A DNA stretch of 64,000 nt from an uncultured Psychrobacter sp. (GCF_947488565.1 NZ_CANKZC010000003.1:434001-498000), one strand, 5' to 3'; positions 27,601-36,135 are shown, numbered from the stretch's first letter. Program-made: numbers and translations. The notes: a model not told the origin generated them from the letters alone.

Positions 27601-27857
27601 TAAAATATCAGAAAATAATGAATGAAGAAAAACAGCTAGAAATAACGAAAGAGTTCAAAGCTGACTATCGTCAATTATCAAAAAATCTCACTAATGACGA
27701 TTATTATAGTGGTTATTCATTGTCAGTAATTAACCCTAAAGAGAATGAGATAGTGAACTCTACTAATAATAAAGCTAGCCGTGCATCGTCATCACTGATG
27801 AAGTATGTGATGCATTTACTGCTGATTGTGGACATAAATTTTGAATTAGTTAGTTAA
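24663..27857 (+). CDS. Large tyrosine recombinase 2 (island integrase)
   Basis: The 1064-residue protein has a clear tyrosine recombinase domain around residues 530-745. Arginine I is in LYRTGLRINELLGIRL, box II is LHSFRHNALSN with the HxxR pair, then GHADLDTTFSSYIHT gives the GH pair and the catalytic tyrosine. The N-terminal 450 residues and the C-terminal 300 are specific to this family; the C-terminal part contains a short HTH-like repeat region (EAGKTVSEAAQHHFIYEDAV). The three-gene architecture resembles recombinase-trio mobile elements. Its position next to a tRNA remnant and ahead of a series of defence genes fits an island integrase. Confidence 0.85.
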   Translation: MSVKKQSDDELFGYKRREQRRKEQKKDILVEAEFICQKFWESFLKNIESEHSTVNETSIYQLYEDIYKEFEESQYISAGLMPIALTKRLFFFNNINRERKRKGLEPLPAPTVAYQPQRPKNTAVRDAFFYLPKLQSIMKEAVQTWQTKNSFTLIDGLAWLMFSLLMHGRIHSVDVLNAVYVHITTKKKLHILADNMVYIPLDIVSKTYGNQIVDIDGSDEKIISYSKWVFIDDISRLWLVKVNQLLEDKTSKLPSFHSCIRQLGKLTEEKFKLDTLEKTDFFRYLNIYWQTLSNVHIDQQLVELLVHHDTHTAISSNDLQAYLGAPQQSDSTTINNEYITFDRLNKPTQTLQDEVADIEDSVSKDKAHKNVLKDIRRALMGSRKKVKEQLEALIKIHEGYNEQSLILWMLDLNAINKATSTLLRYLTEVGEAFLYGTRDEDITDYQVYQYEFLYDSIIAKKNTLNIGYTQTVLNSLHQSLKKHFGAPHVHLQRENDPKIVSSSLISADLYKHILRSVSNQIALSSYNKSMMKVIFTLLYRTGLRINELLGIRLTDSEYDPYTYNEINLIIRSNSYRALKSDDGTRRITLSVLLKPDEFKGFQSYFIERNRHKKEGKYLFALEGLSTPLDRGSVDRVFKEVIGPQYQHLVLHSFRHNALSNMAVILRCRQEVLDIFTDYNEEEAQCIKEDLLGKVRINSGHHWDALMEFAGHADLDTTFSSYIHTVDIIAAHLLDQAYMELPVDVVTKLTNKARRSFNQHNPQALDFEKNSVDLTKIRKFINRELNIKKIDNSKQHSFTSNKEEDYINTSVIFGKYARWQIEEFLSEIEAGKTVSEAAQHHFIYEDAVALYNRALLLAADKNSKAHYKLISKYKQPKSGHLLVAPTLPTIAKEQQLVQECFIKLENLYLKQPMKEHVQRMLSIFYKKSNSSHSDLRFTFKEKKIFYDYLNIVIKILPARYWRINISSYQMKRTTKPKKGELKYQKIMNEEKQLEITKEFKADYRQLSKNLTNDDYYSGYSLSVINPKENEIVNSTNNKASRASSSLMKYVMHLLLIVDINFELVS

Positions 27858-27986
27858 AAAGACTAGAAAGCCCTTTAAGTTAATACCTACTGAAATGTAC
27901 CGTTCAAATTGCTTTAAAAGGGGCTGGGTTGACCATCTGAACTATTTGTTTTTTATACATAAACTTGAAATTATTAGGAGTTGAGG

Positions 27987-28256
27987 ATGAAGTATCCCAT
28001 AGCAATTCAACAAGGTGATGACAATACTGCGTATGGCATCATTATCCCAGATATAGCAGGCTGCTATTCAGCTAGTGATGAATATGAAAATATTTTGAAA
28101 AATGCTAAAGAAGCTATTGTGCTTCATATAAGTGGCATGATGAAAGATGGCGAACCAATTCCTATGCCTACTGATAGTGATAATTATAAAGATGATCCAG
28201 ATTTTGAGGGAGTGTCTTGGGCAACGGTCGATGTTCAAATAGATGAACTTTATTGA
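27987..28256 (+). CDS. HicB-family antitoxin, no HicA
   Basis: The 89-residue protein has the HicB partial RNase H-like fold pattern: YPIAIQQGDDNTAYGIIIPDIAGCYSASD, then a helix with AKEAIVLHISGMMKDGEPIP. The ATG at 27987 is preceded by GGAG and fits better than the TTG 6 bases upstream. HicB antitoxins normally pair with a roughly 60-residue HicA mRNA interferase; the 124 bases before it and the sequence after it contain no HicA-like frame, so it is an orphan. It has no C-terminal DNA-binding extension. Confidence 0.8.
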   Translation: MKYPIAIQQGDDNTAYGIIIPDIAGCYSASDEYENILKNAKEAIVLHISGMMKDGEPIPMPTDSDNYKDDPDFEGVSWATVDVQIDELY

Positions 28257-28407
28257 TGAAGTTGAATAATAACCAATGAGTGCAATGGATGAGAATTAAG
28301 CGATTCAATATTTCCATTACAGCTCAATTAACCAAAATTGTGTAGGCTTTAAAGTTAGAATTGTTAGAAAATTAAAAAGCGAATTCGTTGTATCCATCAA
28401 TGGGGCT

Positions 28408-28449
28408 AAAAAAAGCCGTCTGCCAGGTAACACTGGTAGACGGCTTTTC
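28408..28449. terminator. Bidirectional Rho-independent terminator
   Basis: AAGCCGTCTGCCAG pairs with CTGGTAGACGGCTT around a 6-base loop with an A-run on one side and T-run on the other, so it can act in both directions. Confidence 0.85.
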
Positions 28450-28501
28450 TGTAAATACTGATAGAAATCTGTGCTTTTCTGTTTAGATCATTATAGCCAG
28501 T

Positions 28502-28540
28502 CTTCGAAAAATCCTATTAAAAGGATTTTTCCTTGCGAAG
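28502..28540. repeat. Hairpin with two stem segments
   Basis: GAAAAATCC and GGATTTTTC form a 9-base stem with an 8-base loop; CTTCG and CGAAG extend it past a small bulge. There is no poly-T tail. It may be a leader structure or remnant of a mobile element end. Confidence 0.5.
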
Positions 28541-28950
28541 CTAAAACCTCAGTGGAATTTTTATACGCTTCTCACCTTATAAATCAGGGAGTGTTTCAAA
28601 CTGATGGGTGCGAACGAATTGGTCAAATACCAGTTTTTGCGACATTGTGGACAACGTACTATTGCTAAACAAGTCGATGTGAGTTCTAGGTTTGTACCGG
28701 TACCGCATATTCATGCTCCTATTGTTTTTTATGAAAGGGATTATCATAATTGGCAAATTCAATATTGTGTTACTAGTCTGAATCAGCTTTGCCATGTAAA
28801 TAACATAAACATCAATAACTTAGATAAAAACTGACATGAGAGCATTAAATATCGGTTGAGAAATCTAGATAAAAGTGCATAATTACATTTCTGTATGTTT
28901 CATGTAAGATTATTATAATTCTTTTATACAGTGCTAACAGAGTAAGGTTA

Positions 28951-29857
28951 ATGGAAATAAAAAAACATAAACGTCTCGCGTATCGTTTATCTGACATTAT
29001 CATCCGACTAAACGCTGGTGAGCGCTTAGATATTTTTGAGTTGGCAGATACTTATAAGGTTTCTACTCGCACATTGAAACGAGATTTTCAGAATCGTCTG
29101 ACATTTTTAGATTTCAGCGAATCAGGCCCACAATTTTATCGTCTTGCCACCAGAAATATCGGCTGTTTTAAGCTAGTTGACATCAAACGTTTTGCTAGCT
29201 TTGCCAGTATTCAAGACCTACTACCACAAATTGATCGTCAGTGCTTTCAGCAAAAACTTAATCAAAGTGTTTTAGTTAAAGGGTTTGCATATGAAGATAT
29301 TAGCAGTCGAAGTAAAGACTTTGAAGCTATCAGCGAGGCTATTGCCAATAGTCAATATATTAATTTTGACTATCAAAAAATTGGCAAACAGAATTCTGCT
29401 AATTATAGCAAGAACCATTATTTAGAGCCTTATCACTTACTCAATAAAAATGGTATTTGGTATGTAGTGGGTAGACGTAAATACCAAACACGCACTTTTT
29501 GCTTCACGCAAATCAGCAATCTAGTAATCACTAATGAGTGCTTCGAATGTGACGAACAAATTAAGGCTGACTTAATCAGCACTGACAGCTTGTTCTTTGA
29601 TAATCATATCAATGAGATCGTATTACAAGTTAATGCTGAGGTAGCTGGTTATTTATTTTGAGCGTCGTGATCTACTACCCAATCAAGAACTAATACGCAA
29701 ACTGGATAGTGGTAATTTGCTATTAGCCTGTAAAAATGTGCACCCAAGAGAAGTTATGCCTATCGTCCAGTATTGGTTACCACATATTCATATCATTAGT
29801 CCGAGTGAAGTTCAGGAGCAGATGACAAAAGTCTTAAAGAATTACTTATTTATATAA
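28951..29857 (+). pseudogene. WYL-domain transcriptional regulator, frameshifted
   Basis: The first 236 codons encode an N-terminal DeoR/HTH-like domain (SDIIIRLNAGERLDIFELAD, KVSTRTLKRDFQNRL) and a WYL domain (YLEPYHLLNKNGIWYVVGRR). The frame then stops, while the coding sequence goes on in another frame with ERRDLLPNQE and ends at 29857 with the usual C-terminal extension (YWLPHIHIISPSEVQEQ). The break is at 29650-29657, a tandem TATT-TATT; removing one TATT restores the reading frame as GGT-TAT-TTT-GAG. WYL proteins often stand at the head of defence operons and repress them. It lies 101 bases before the GTPase operon. Truncation would remove the effector-binding C-terminal part. Confidence 0.85.
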
Positions 29858-29958
29858 TTAAATACATATAATTAAAATTTTTATTGTTTATAGACTAAAA
29901 CGTATATTTATTCAATGAGTAAGAACAATTTTTTGAATTGTAAAATGGAGCGTAAAAA

Positions 29959-32055
29959 ATGAATGCTGAATATTTAAATTTATTAGAAAGTAACTTGAGA
30001 CAGGTTATGAACATTGCTTGTGATCTTGATAGTTGTAGCAAAGACACTCTGAGTAAAATTGTTGAAACTTATCGAAAAATTCGTCTGAGTCGATTGTTAG
30101 CTAATGAATACTTCGTAGCCATTGGAGGTACACAAGGAGCAGGAAAAACCACTTTGCTAAGCACCATCTACAATGCTGAGGATTGGCTTACTTCTAATAG
30201 TGGACGAGGGGAGCAAGTTCCTGTATTTGTTTATGAGAAGCAAGGCATTACAGAAATAACGGCTAGTAAGATTGTTTTTAACACAAAAACAAAAAAAGAA
30301 TCCGAGATTGAGTGTACCAAAGAAGAGTTTAAAAAGACTATCTCTCAGTGGGAATGCGATAGTAAAGATGATGAGCGTGTCGTTTACGTAAAGTTATTTG
30401 TACCTATAGTATTTGATATCCCCTTTGGTTGGGTGTTATTACCAGGTTATGAGGTGGAAACACATAAAAACTATGCTTGGCAACAGCTTATGCGCTATGT
30501 TATGACCCATGCTCTAGGCGTTATCCTTGTGACTAGTGAAGAAAGACTAGCACATGTGCAAACCGATATTACTGATGACTTAGCAGAAAGCTTAGAATTA
30601 CGTCAACCCGTTATTGCTATTTCTCGTTCAGAAAACTATCGTGATAATGAAGAAAAGGTAAGTCAGCTCACTGAACGAGCGAGAGAAGTGTTTAAGGTTT
30701 CAGACGATAGAGTCATATTTACAGGAACAGATCTGCATAACTGGAAAGATAATTTTGAAAAAGCTGTGATACCTTTATTAGATAAAAACTCTGCTGTTGA
30801 AAATAAAAAAATTCATACTTTACTAGAGGTTATTAATAATGACCTATCAGAAGTCATAAACGATCTTGAAGGATTAGCCCTAAATGCTGAGATTAGCGAT
30901 AGCTCTCAAAACAGCTTAGTAAACAAGCTTATAGATAAGTTTGATAAATCTGCTAATAGATACAAACAAGAATTATCAAGTGAGCTTAATAGGAAAACTG
31001 CTAATTTAGTTACTATAGCGGTCAACCAAGCTAAGAAAGAATACAGTGATGAAGAAGTAGGTTTTATAAATAATACCAAAATAGGGATTAAGCGACTTAC
31101 ACTTAACGGTACAAAGGTTGAAGACAAACGTATAGAAAGAGTTAGAGGTAAGTTCACTTCTGAAAAAATTATGGGTTCGAACTTAAGGGCTATTAATGAT
31201 ACTGCTCAAAATAAGTTGAACTTGAAGTTAAGTGAGCATACATCTAACAACCTATTAGGTTACTCTGATAAAAAAATGGATAAGTATGAAGAGTCTCCTA
31301 AAGACTATCATGAATCAGTTAACGCGGGACTTAGTATATTATTAAGGAAAGAAGAGCCATCTCAAAGTAGTAGCAATAAAAATCAAAAAGAAATTATTGA
31401 AAAAGCCTTAGAAGTATTACCTGCTGTAGCAATGGAGTACTCTCGCATTGTTCAAATAGCTTATTTAGCGTCAACTGAAGATATTGATGGTTTTAAGAAC
31501 AAGCTTGAAAGTAGAAATCTCGACACAAAAGACTTACAAGCATTGATGACAAATGTGATTAGAGATACTGATACGACTGCTGAAGGTGTCAAAACAGTTA
31601 TGGGTATCGTTGGGTCATTAACAGGTTTAGACATGGTGGATGGTAAACTTGATGGAAAAATTAACTTTTCAGATAGCTCATCAAATAGTACTGATGGTTT
31701 ACAAACTGCTGCTTTGTTAGCTACTAGAGTAGCTGGTTTAGCAGTGGCAGTTGGTGCTGTAGCATTTACTGCATATCAAGTGTCTAACTCCGTTAATCTA
31801 ACAGATAAATCTAATAAGAACTTTATTGAATTATATGCACAAGATTTAGGACGTAAAAACAACGCTATGGTGATTAGTGAATATGATGAGCACATGCAAA
31901 AGATATCTCAATACCTACGTTCAAATTTAGAGCAAATGTATGGTATAGGTTCAACAGACACTCAACATCATCTAATGGTTGCACTTAAATATTTAAAAAA
32001 TGCTCATAAAGACGTCCGGAGAGTGTTGAATAATGAACAAATTAACTTGGTCTGA
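29959..32055 (+). CDS. Dynamin-like GTPase 1 of a four-gene module
   Basis: The 698-residue protein has a P-loop GTQGAGKTT at residues 57-65. The G3-like motif is LLPGYEVE near residue 160, without the usual Asp, and ISRSENYRDN replaces a canonical N/TKxD, so the nucleotide specificity cannot be taken for granted. After the GTPase core come long helices and a hydrophobic Ala/Val-rich segment near residues 583-610 (AGLAVAVGAVAFTAY), like the membrane-binding paddle of bacterial dynamin-like proteins. The start has GGAG at good spacing. It overlaps the next gene by 23 bases. The gene is much more AT-rich than the chromosome to the left, a sign of transfer. A role in membrane protection or abortive defence is inferred. 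Confidence 0.75.
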   Translation: MNAEYLNLLESNLRQVMNIACDLDSCSKDTLSKIVETYRKIRLSRLLANEYFVAIGGTQGAGKTTLLSTIYNAEDWLTSNSGRGEQVPVFVYEKQGITEITASKIVFNTKTKKESEIECTKEEFKKTISQWECDSKDDERVVYVKLFVPIVFDIPFGWVLLPGYEVETHKNYAWQQLMRYVMTHALGVILVTSEERLAHVQTDITDDLAESLELRQPVIAISRSENYRDNEEKVSQLTERAREVFKVSDDRVIFTGTDLHNWKDNFEKAVIPLLDKNSAVENKKIHTLLEVINNDLSEVINDLEGLALNAEISDSSQNSLVNKLIDKFDKSANRYKQELSSELNRKTANLVTIAVNQAKKEYSDEEVGFINNTKIGIKRLTLNGTKVEDKRIERVRGKFTSEKIMGSNLRAINDTAQNKLNLKLSEHTSNNLLGYSDKKMDKYEESPKDYHESVNAGLSILLRKEEPSQSSSNKNQKEIIEKALEVLPAVAMEYSRIVQIAYLASTEDIDGFKNKLESRNLDTKDLQALMTNVIRDTDTTAEGVKTVMGIVGSLTGLDMVDGKLDGKINFSDSSSNSTDGLQTAALLATRVAGLAVAVGAVAFTAYQVSNSVNLTDKSNKNFIELYAQDLGRKNNAMVISEYDEHMQKISQYLRSNLEQMYGIGSTDTQHHLMVALKYLKNAHKDVRRVLNNEQINLV

Positions 32056-33946
32056 AGTTTATCAACATAGATTTGAGTGGGCTAAATCAGCTCACTCAAA
32101 GTTTATGCTCAATTTTGATAACGACCTATATTCAACACAGGAAATTAAAGATCAGATATTTGTAGCCGTTTATGGTCCTTCACAAGTGGGCAAAACATCC
32201 TTAATTCTTGAGCTAATAGGTGTACTTCCAGAACACCATGGTAAGGTTCAAAATGTTCTTAGAGCGAACAGAGACTATGGAAAGTCTGCTACAGCGACAG
32301 TAGTTCGATATCGAACGTCTATTAACAACTATTGGTATATAAATGAAGTTAACAGTAGTAGTAAAAATAGAAAAAAATTAAATAATGATGAAGCAAAGAA
32401 AGAGCTAGCAGAAATTCGTTCCAAAATGGAAGATATGGGAGGTCGGTATAAAATAGAAGAAATTGATATTAGTATTCCTGAAGTATATATAAGTAATAGT
32501 AGAATTAAAAATAAAGATATTGTCATTCGAGATTTACCTGGCGTTAAAGCAGAAAATGATAACGAGCGTGAGTTCGTCTCTAAAGTAATCAAGGATAAAA
32601 TCGAAAAATCTGATTTAGTACTATTAGTCACTACTATTGATAATATGGGTTTAGTAGTACAACCTGAAAACTTAGAAATAGATAATTTACAAAAATGGAA
32701 GGTCAACCCTCAAAGATTTAAGATTATTTTTACTAGATTTTATTCAGATGATTCAAGTCTAAAACTCTGTACTCAACTTTATGATAGCAGAGGGTCTATA
32801 GATATAGACGATGTTCGTACTCATATCCAAAAGCAAATACATACTTTGGATAGTGATTTTCGATCGGATGTAAAAAGTCAGCTTTACGCATTAGAAGTAG
32901 GAGATAGTTGGTACAAGCTTCTAACAGATAATAAAGAAGAGCAACAACCTCTAATAGACACTAGAAAAGTCTTTTTCGATGAGCTAAAGGAGGTTATTTA
33001 CTCTGCTAGTAATCCTATCATTAGACTTTGTCATGGATATCAAATTGGTGAAATTTCTAAAAATTTTAAGCTAGAGAAAAATCAAGAAGTTAATATCACT
33101 TTAGCTAATTTAGAAAAAGAGATTTCAAACATAAATGAAGAAATAAGAGAAAATAATAATATTATCGATAACTACCGAAAATCTATTAACGAAGAGATTG
33201 AGACTACTAATAGCCAAATAAAAGAAATACAAAACTTATATCACAAATGTAATAACGTGTTTTCAGAAGCAAGCATCGAAGAGTTATATGAAACAGTAAA
33301 AGAATCTGAACAAAAAAATACTACTGTATTAGCAGGATATTTACTGCAAAATATTGAAAAATTTAAAATTAAATGGGACGAAATAAAGCGAGAATGTATA
33401 GGTAGTATTGATATTAGTCAGTTTCCATATTTGAATGATATTGATGATGTGAATTCTCACTTAAAGAACTATAATTTTAAAACATATTTTTTTAATGATA
33501 AATTCAATAATGATTTAAATAAAATAAAAGCGATTCTAGGTAATCAATTGTTAACTATTAGAGATTCATTAAAAGAACATTTTTCAGGGTATCTTGATAA
33601 AATTAAAATAGAAATAAACTTAAGGGTTAGTAAATATAGAAATTTTATTGCAAAGTTGGAAAAAAGAAAAATTTATTTAGTAAAAACAAAATATATTTTA
33701 ATACAAGATAAATCAAGTCTAGAAGATAAGCTCAAAATTTTTAATTATAGTCGTGATTTGGAAATAGAACATAGCGAAAAATTCTCAGTATTCGTTAATA
33801 ACGAATTTAAAGTAGCACTTAAAAAATTATCAGGTTATGCCAAAAAAGAAACAGATAATATAACAATGCTATATTGGATAATGCTAATCAGACAATTGAA
33901 TATTGACTTTAAAGTAGTAGAGGGAAAAAATGAGAGAAAGAAATGA
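32033..33946 (+). CDS. Dynamin-like GTPase 2 with coiled coil
   Basis: The 637-residue protein is the second P-loop protein of the module: GPSQVGKTS at residues 48-56, a canonical G3 DLPGVKAE near 166, hydrophobic strand SDLVLLVTTID before the region of G4 (IFTRFYSDD, not canonical). Residues 350-420 are a strong coiled coil rich in Glu, Asn and Ile, followed by more helices to the C-terminus; there is no clear membrane segment. Pairs of dynamin-like GTPases side by side are common in bacteria, where the two act as a hetero-assembly. It overlaps both neighbours (23 and 17 bases), so translation is coupled. Confidence 0.75.
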   Translation: MNKLTWSEVYQHRFEWAKSAHSKFMLNFDNDLYSTQEIKDQIFVAVYGPSQVGKTSLILELIGVLPEHHGKVQNVLRANRDYGKSATATVVRYRTSINNYWYINEVNSSSKNRKKLNNDEAKKELAEIRSKMEDMGGRYKIEEIDISIPEVYISNSRIKNKDIVIRDLPGVKAENDNEREFVSKVIKDKIEKSDLVLLVTTIDNMGLVVQPENLEIDNLQKWKVNPQRFKIIFTRFYSDDSSLKLCTQLYDSRGSIDIDDVRTHIQKQIHTLDSDFRSDVKSQLYALEVGDSWYKLLTDNKEEQQPLIDTRKVFFDELKEVIYSASNPIIRLCHGYQIGEISKNFKLEKNQEVNITLANLEKEISNINEEIRENNNIIDNYRKSINEEIETTNSQIKEIQNLYHKCNNVFSEASIEELYETVKESEQKNTTVLAGYLLQNIEKFKIKWDEIKRECIGSIDISQFPYLNDIDDVNSHLKNYNFKTYFFNDKFNNDLNKIKAILGNQLLTIRDSLKEHFSGYLDKIKIEINLRVSKYRNFIAKLEKRKIYLVKTKYILIQDKSSLEDKLKIFNYSRDLEIEHSEKFSVFVNNEFKVALKKLSGYAKKETDNITMLYWIMLIRQLNIDFKVVEGKNERKK

Positions 33947-34928
33947 ATCCGAAGAGTCTTTTGATATTTTAGTCCAAGATATATTCGGTACGATGATTGA
34001 AGAAAAAAACTCTGACCAAAAAGATGATATAGTTGGCGATATCAGTATTCATATAAATAATACTAAACAAGAAATTAAAAATAATAGTATTTTGCTAATT
34101 AATAAAATAGTTGAGCTTGAGGATTTTGTAAAAAATGATGTAGGCTTAGAGGATACAGTAAAAACCATAAAAAAAATTGATAATAAATCTGAAATTTTAT
34201 TAGATGTTATTAATGAGCATAGTAATGATACAAAAACCAATCTCACAGACTTAAGGTCTTTCGTAGAAGCTAGTAATAGTGAAAAAACTAATGACATTAC
34301 CGAGGCCTTAGTAAAACACAACCAAGAATTAACCAAAAATAATGAGCTATTGATTCACTTGTTACGATCTTCAGATTCGAGCCATAAGAAAACAGCTAAA
34401 GAAATATTGCAGGCTATTTCTGATGTCAGTCAGTTACTAAACAATAATCTTAATACTTTATTAAGTAATATAGATGAGAACCGTCAGTTTACTGATGATA
34501 CATATCAGAAATTTATAGAGGTTTTCCAGACAGAGAAAGAAATATTACTAGAACACTCTTCTAATTTAGAAAAATTATTTTCTGAAAAAAATAATTATAA
34601 TATTAGTAAGTTATTAGAAGAAATTTCCATTATCAATAAATTGGTTTATAGTAAATATGACTCTTTGCTACATCAAATAGATAAAAACAGTCAAATAATA
34701 GATGAAAAAACCACTTCAATTAACAAGACTATTGAAGCTGAATATGAGCAATTAACCTTTGATCTAAAGTCTACCGTGGATAAAGCACTTATTAAGTCAA
34801 ATAGTAATTATGACATTGCACAGAATAAACTGAATAAAATATCCTTATCAAATAAAATTTTAATTACTTTAAACTGCTTTTGTTTAATAGCAATTATAGT
34901 CGTTATCTTTTTAATGTATAGTTCTTAA
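33930..34928 (+). CDS. Tail-anchored coiled-coil protein
   Basis: The 332-residue protein is almost entirely helical and acidic, with heptad-like repeats through most of its length, and ends with a single hydrophobic segment at about residues 308-330 (ITLNCFCLIAIIVVIFLMY) and only two residues behind it. This is the shape of a C-terminal membrane anchor with a long cytosolic coiled coil. No family is recognised. It overlaps GTPase 2 by 17 bases. A reasonable reading is a membrane receptor or tether for the two GTPases. Confidence 0.7.
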   Translation: MRERNESEESFDILVQDIFGTMIEEKNSDQKDDIVGDISIHINNTKQEIKNNSILLINKIVELEDFVKNDVGLEDTVKTIKKIDNKSEILLDVINEHSNDTKTNLTDLRSFVEASNSEKTNDITEALVKHNQELTKNNELLIHLLRSSDSSHKKTAKEILQAISDVSQLLNNNLNTLLSNIDENRQFTDDTYQKFIEVFQTEKEILLEHSSNLEKLFSEKNNYNISKLLEEISIINKLVYSKYDSLLHQIDKNSQIIDEKTTSINKTIEAEYEQLTFDLKSTVDKALIKSNSNYDIAQNKLNKISLSNKILITLNCFCLIAIIVVIFLMYSS

Positions 34929-35017
34929 AACGTAAATTTTAACTAAATATATTTTTATCGCTGCTTAAATGTTCTGAAAGTACCTTATAAAGCTCTATAC
35001 AGACTTGGAACCTAATT

Positions 35018-35749
35018 ATGAAAAATACTGATATTTATGACAGTAACCTTAATACTGTTTTGGATAAAGCATCTAACGAAGATCTTGAGCCATTAGTTGA
35101 ATATCTCAGTAAGAAATTTTCTTGTGATCTAGTAGTAGATACAGTCTACAAAGAGAACTCCCCTAATCATTCAAAATATGCAGATTTAATTGCAAAAGAA
35201 ATAAGGGATATGGGAGGGAATTCATTCATGAATATGTTTCGTGGCTTCGAAGGGCCGTCATACCATGAAATTGTATGTGACGTAGCCTCTAAGTTAAAAG
35301 CTAATTATAATAAAAATGATAGTATAGAAAGTATTGAAGACGCGATATTTGAAGTTATTCTAGCTAAAGCTCTGGAAAAAATGACAGATGAAGAAAAACG
35401 ATTATTGTTAAAGGAAATGGGAGGGAAGTCCAATGTTAATATAGCACTTCTCTCTACGAAAAGTTTTATTCAACTATTTAGATCCGGAGGTTTTGGGTCA
35501 TATAAGATGACGCTAATCATTGCTAACCAAATGTCTAAGATGTTACTAGGCAGAGGGCTTATGTTTGCAACTAATACCGCTTTGGTTAAGTCAGCATCAT
35601 TACTTACAGGTCCTTTTGCTTTGGCAGTAACTGGCGTATGGACTGCTATAGATATGTCTGGACCTGCTTACAAAGTAACTATACCATGCGTTATACATGT
35701 TGCCATGCTCAGAAAAAAAGTTAATCGAAAACGATTTAAGTTTTGGTAA
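35018..35749 (+). CDS. YaaW-family (UPF0174) protein
   Basis: The 243-residue protein matches the E. coli YaaW family: an N-terminal region with LDKASNEDLEPLVEYLSKK, the central AKEIRDMGGNSFMNMFRG (compare the GG-D/N-S-x-x-N-x-x-R-G signature), a KMTDEEKRLLL helix, and a C-terminal Gly-rich segment with SGPAYKVTIPCVIHVAMLR, which agrees with E. coli YaaW. Function is unknown for the family. It starts 89 bases after the tail-anchored protein, with GGAACC as a weak ribosome binding site, and is probably the fourth gene of the module. Confidence 0.75.
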   Translation: MKNTDIYDSNLNTVLDKASNEDLEPLVEYLSKKFSCDLVVDTVYKENSPNHSKYADLIAKEIRDMGGNSFMNMFRGFEGPSYHEIVCDVASKLKANYNKNDSIESIEDAIFEVILAKALEKMTDEEKRLLLKEMGGKSNVNIALLSTKSFIQLFRSGGFGSYKMTLIIANQMSKMLLGRGLMFATNTALVKSASLLTGPFALAVTGVWTAIDMSGPAYKVTIPCVIHVAMLRKKVNRKRFKFW

Positions 35750-36135
35750 TAAAAAGCAGAATATTTAACTTCGAGTATTTACGATGGTAACTATCTAATA
35801 GTAGAGTTGTTTTCGGAACGTCTAAATGACTAATGCCTGGAGGGCTACTCCTATCACTAGTATTATTTTAGGTGAAGCACTTTTAAGTTCCTACAGCTAC
35901 ACTACTGATTCACACTATTAGACAAGTCTATATTCAGGACTCATAACATATTTTCAAAGAAATATTTACTACAAAAGAAGTAAACTAATCAAGCCGAGCT
36001 GTATAATCTTTATAATTTAGGTTTTTTTACATCTTAGATGAACACATGAAGTGCAATATCAAAGAGCAGGTGAAAAAGAGGCCTATATGCGCTAGCATCA
36101 AAGCTACTATCCACCGCCAAAGTGAGATTGCAACC
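35750..36135. other. Intergenic region before IS30 fragment
   Basis: About 390 bases with no supported gene. Part of it is presumably the left end of the IS30-type element, but I cannot define a terminal inverted repeat because the right end is missing. Confidence 0.4.

Larger units (their letters stand above)
28257..28950. other. Intergenic region between HicB and WYL genes
   Basis: Nearly 700 bases without a supported gene. It has a strong bidirectional terminator at 28408-28449 and a second hairpin at 28502-28540. Open frames of 60-76 codons at 28470-28834 on both strands lack ribosome binding sites and recognisable content. A -10-like TATAAT at 28914-28919 may serve the WYL gene. Confidence 0.5.

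Noticed and set aside
24663..27857. Naming the trio as gmtY/gmtZ/gmtX outright
   Set aside because: The three-gene recombinase layout and defence cargo are suggestive, but the gene sizes and order could not be matched to the gamma-mobile-trio from memory; a profile search is needed.
27858..27986. A hicA toxin gene ahead of the HicB-like gene
   Set aside because: There is room for only about 40 codons and none of the frames shows the HicA double-stranded RNA-binding pattern or the catalytic His.
28471..28834. Overlapping open frames of 60-76 codons on both strands between the hairpins and the WYL gene
   Set aside because: They have no good ribosome binding site, no recognisable domain, and the two strands compete over the same bases.
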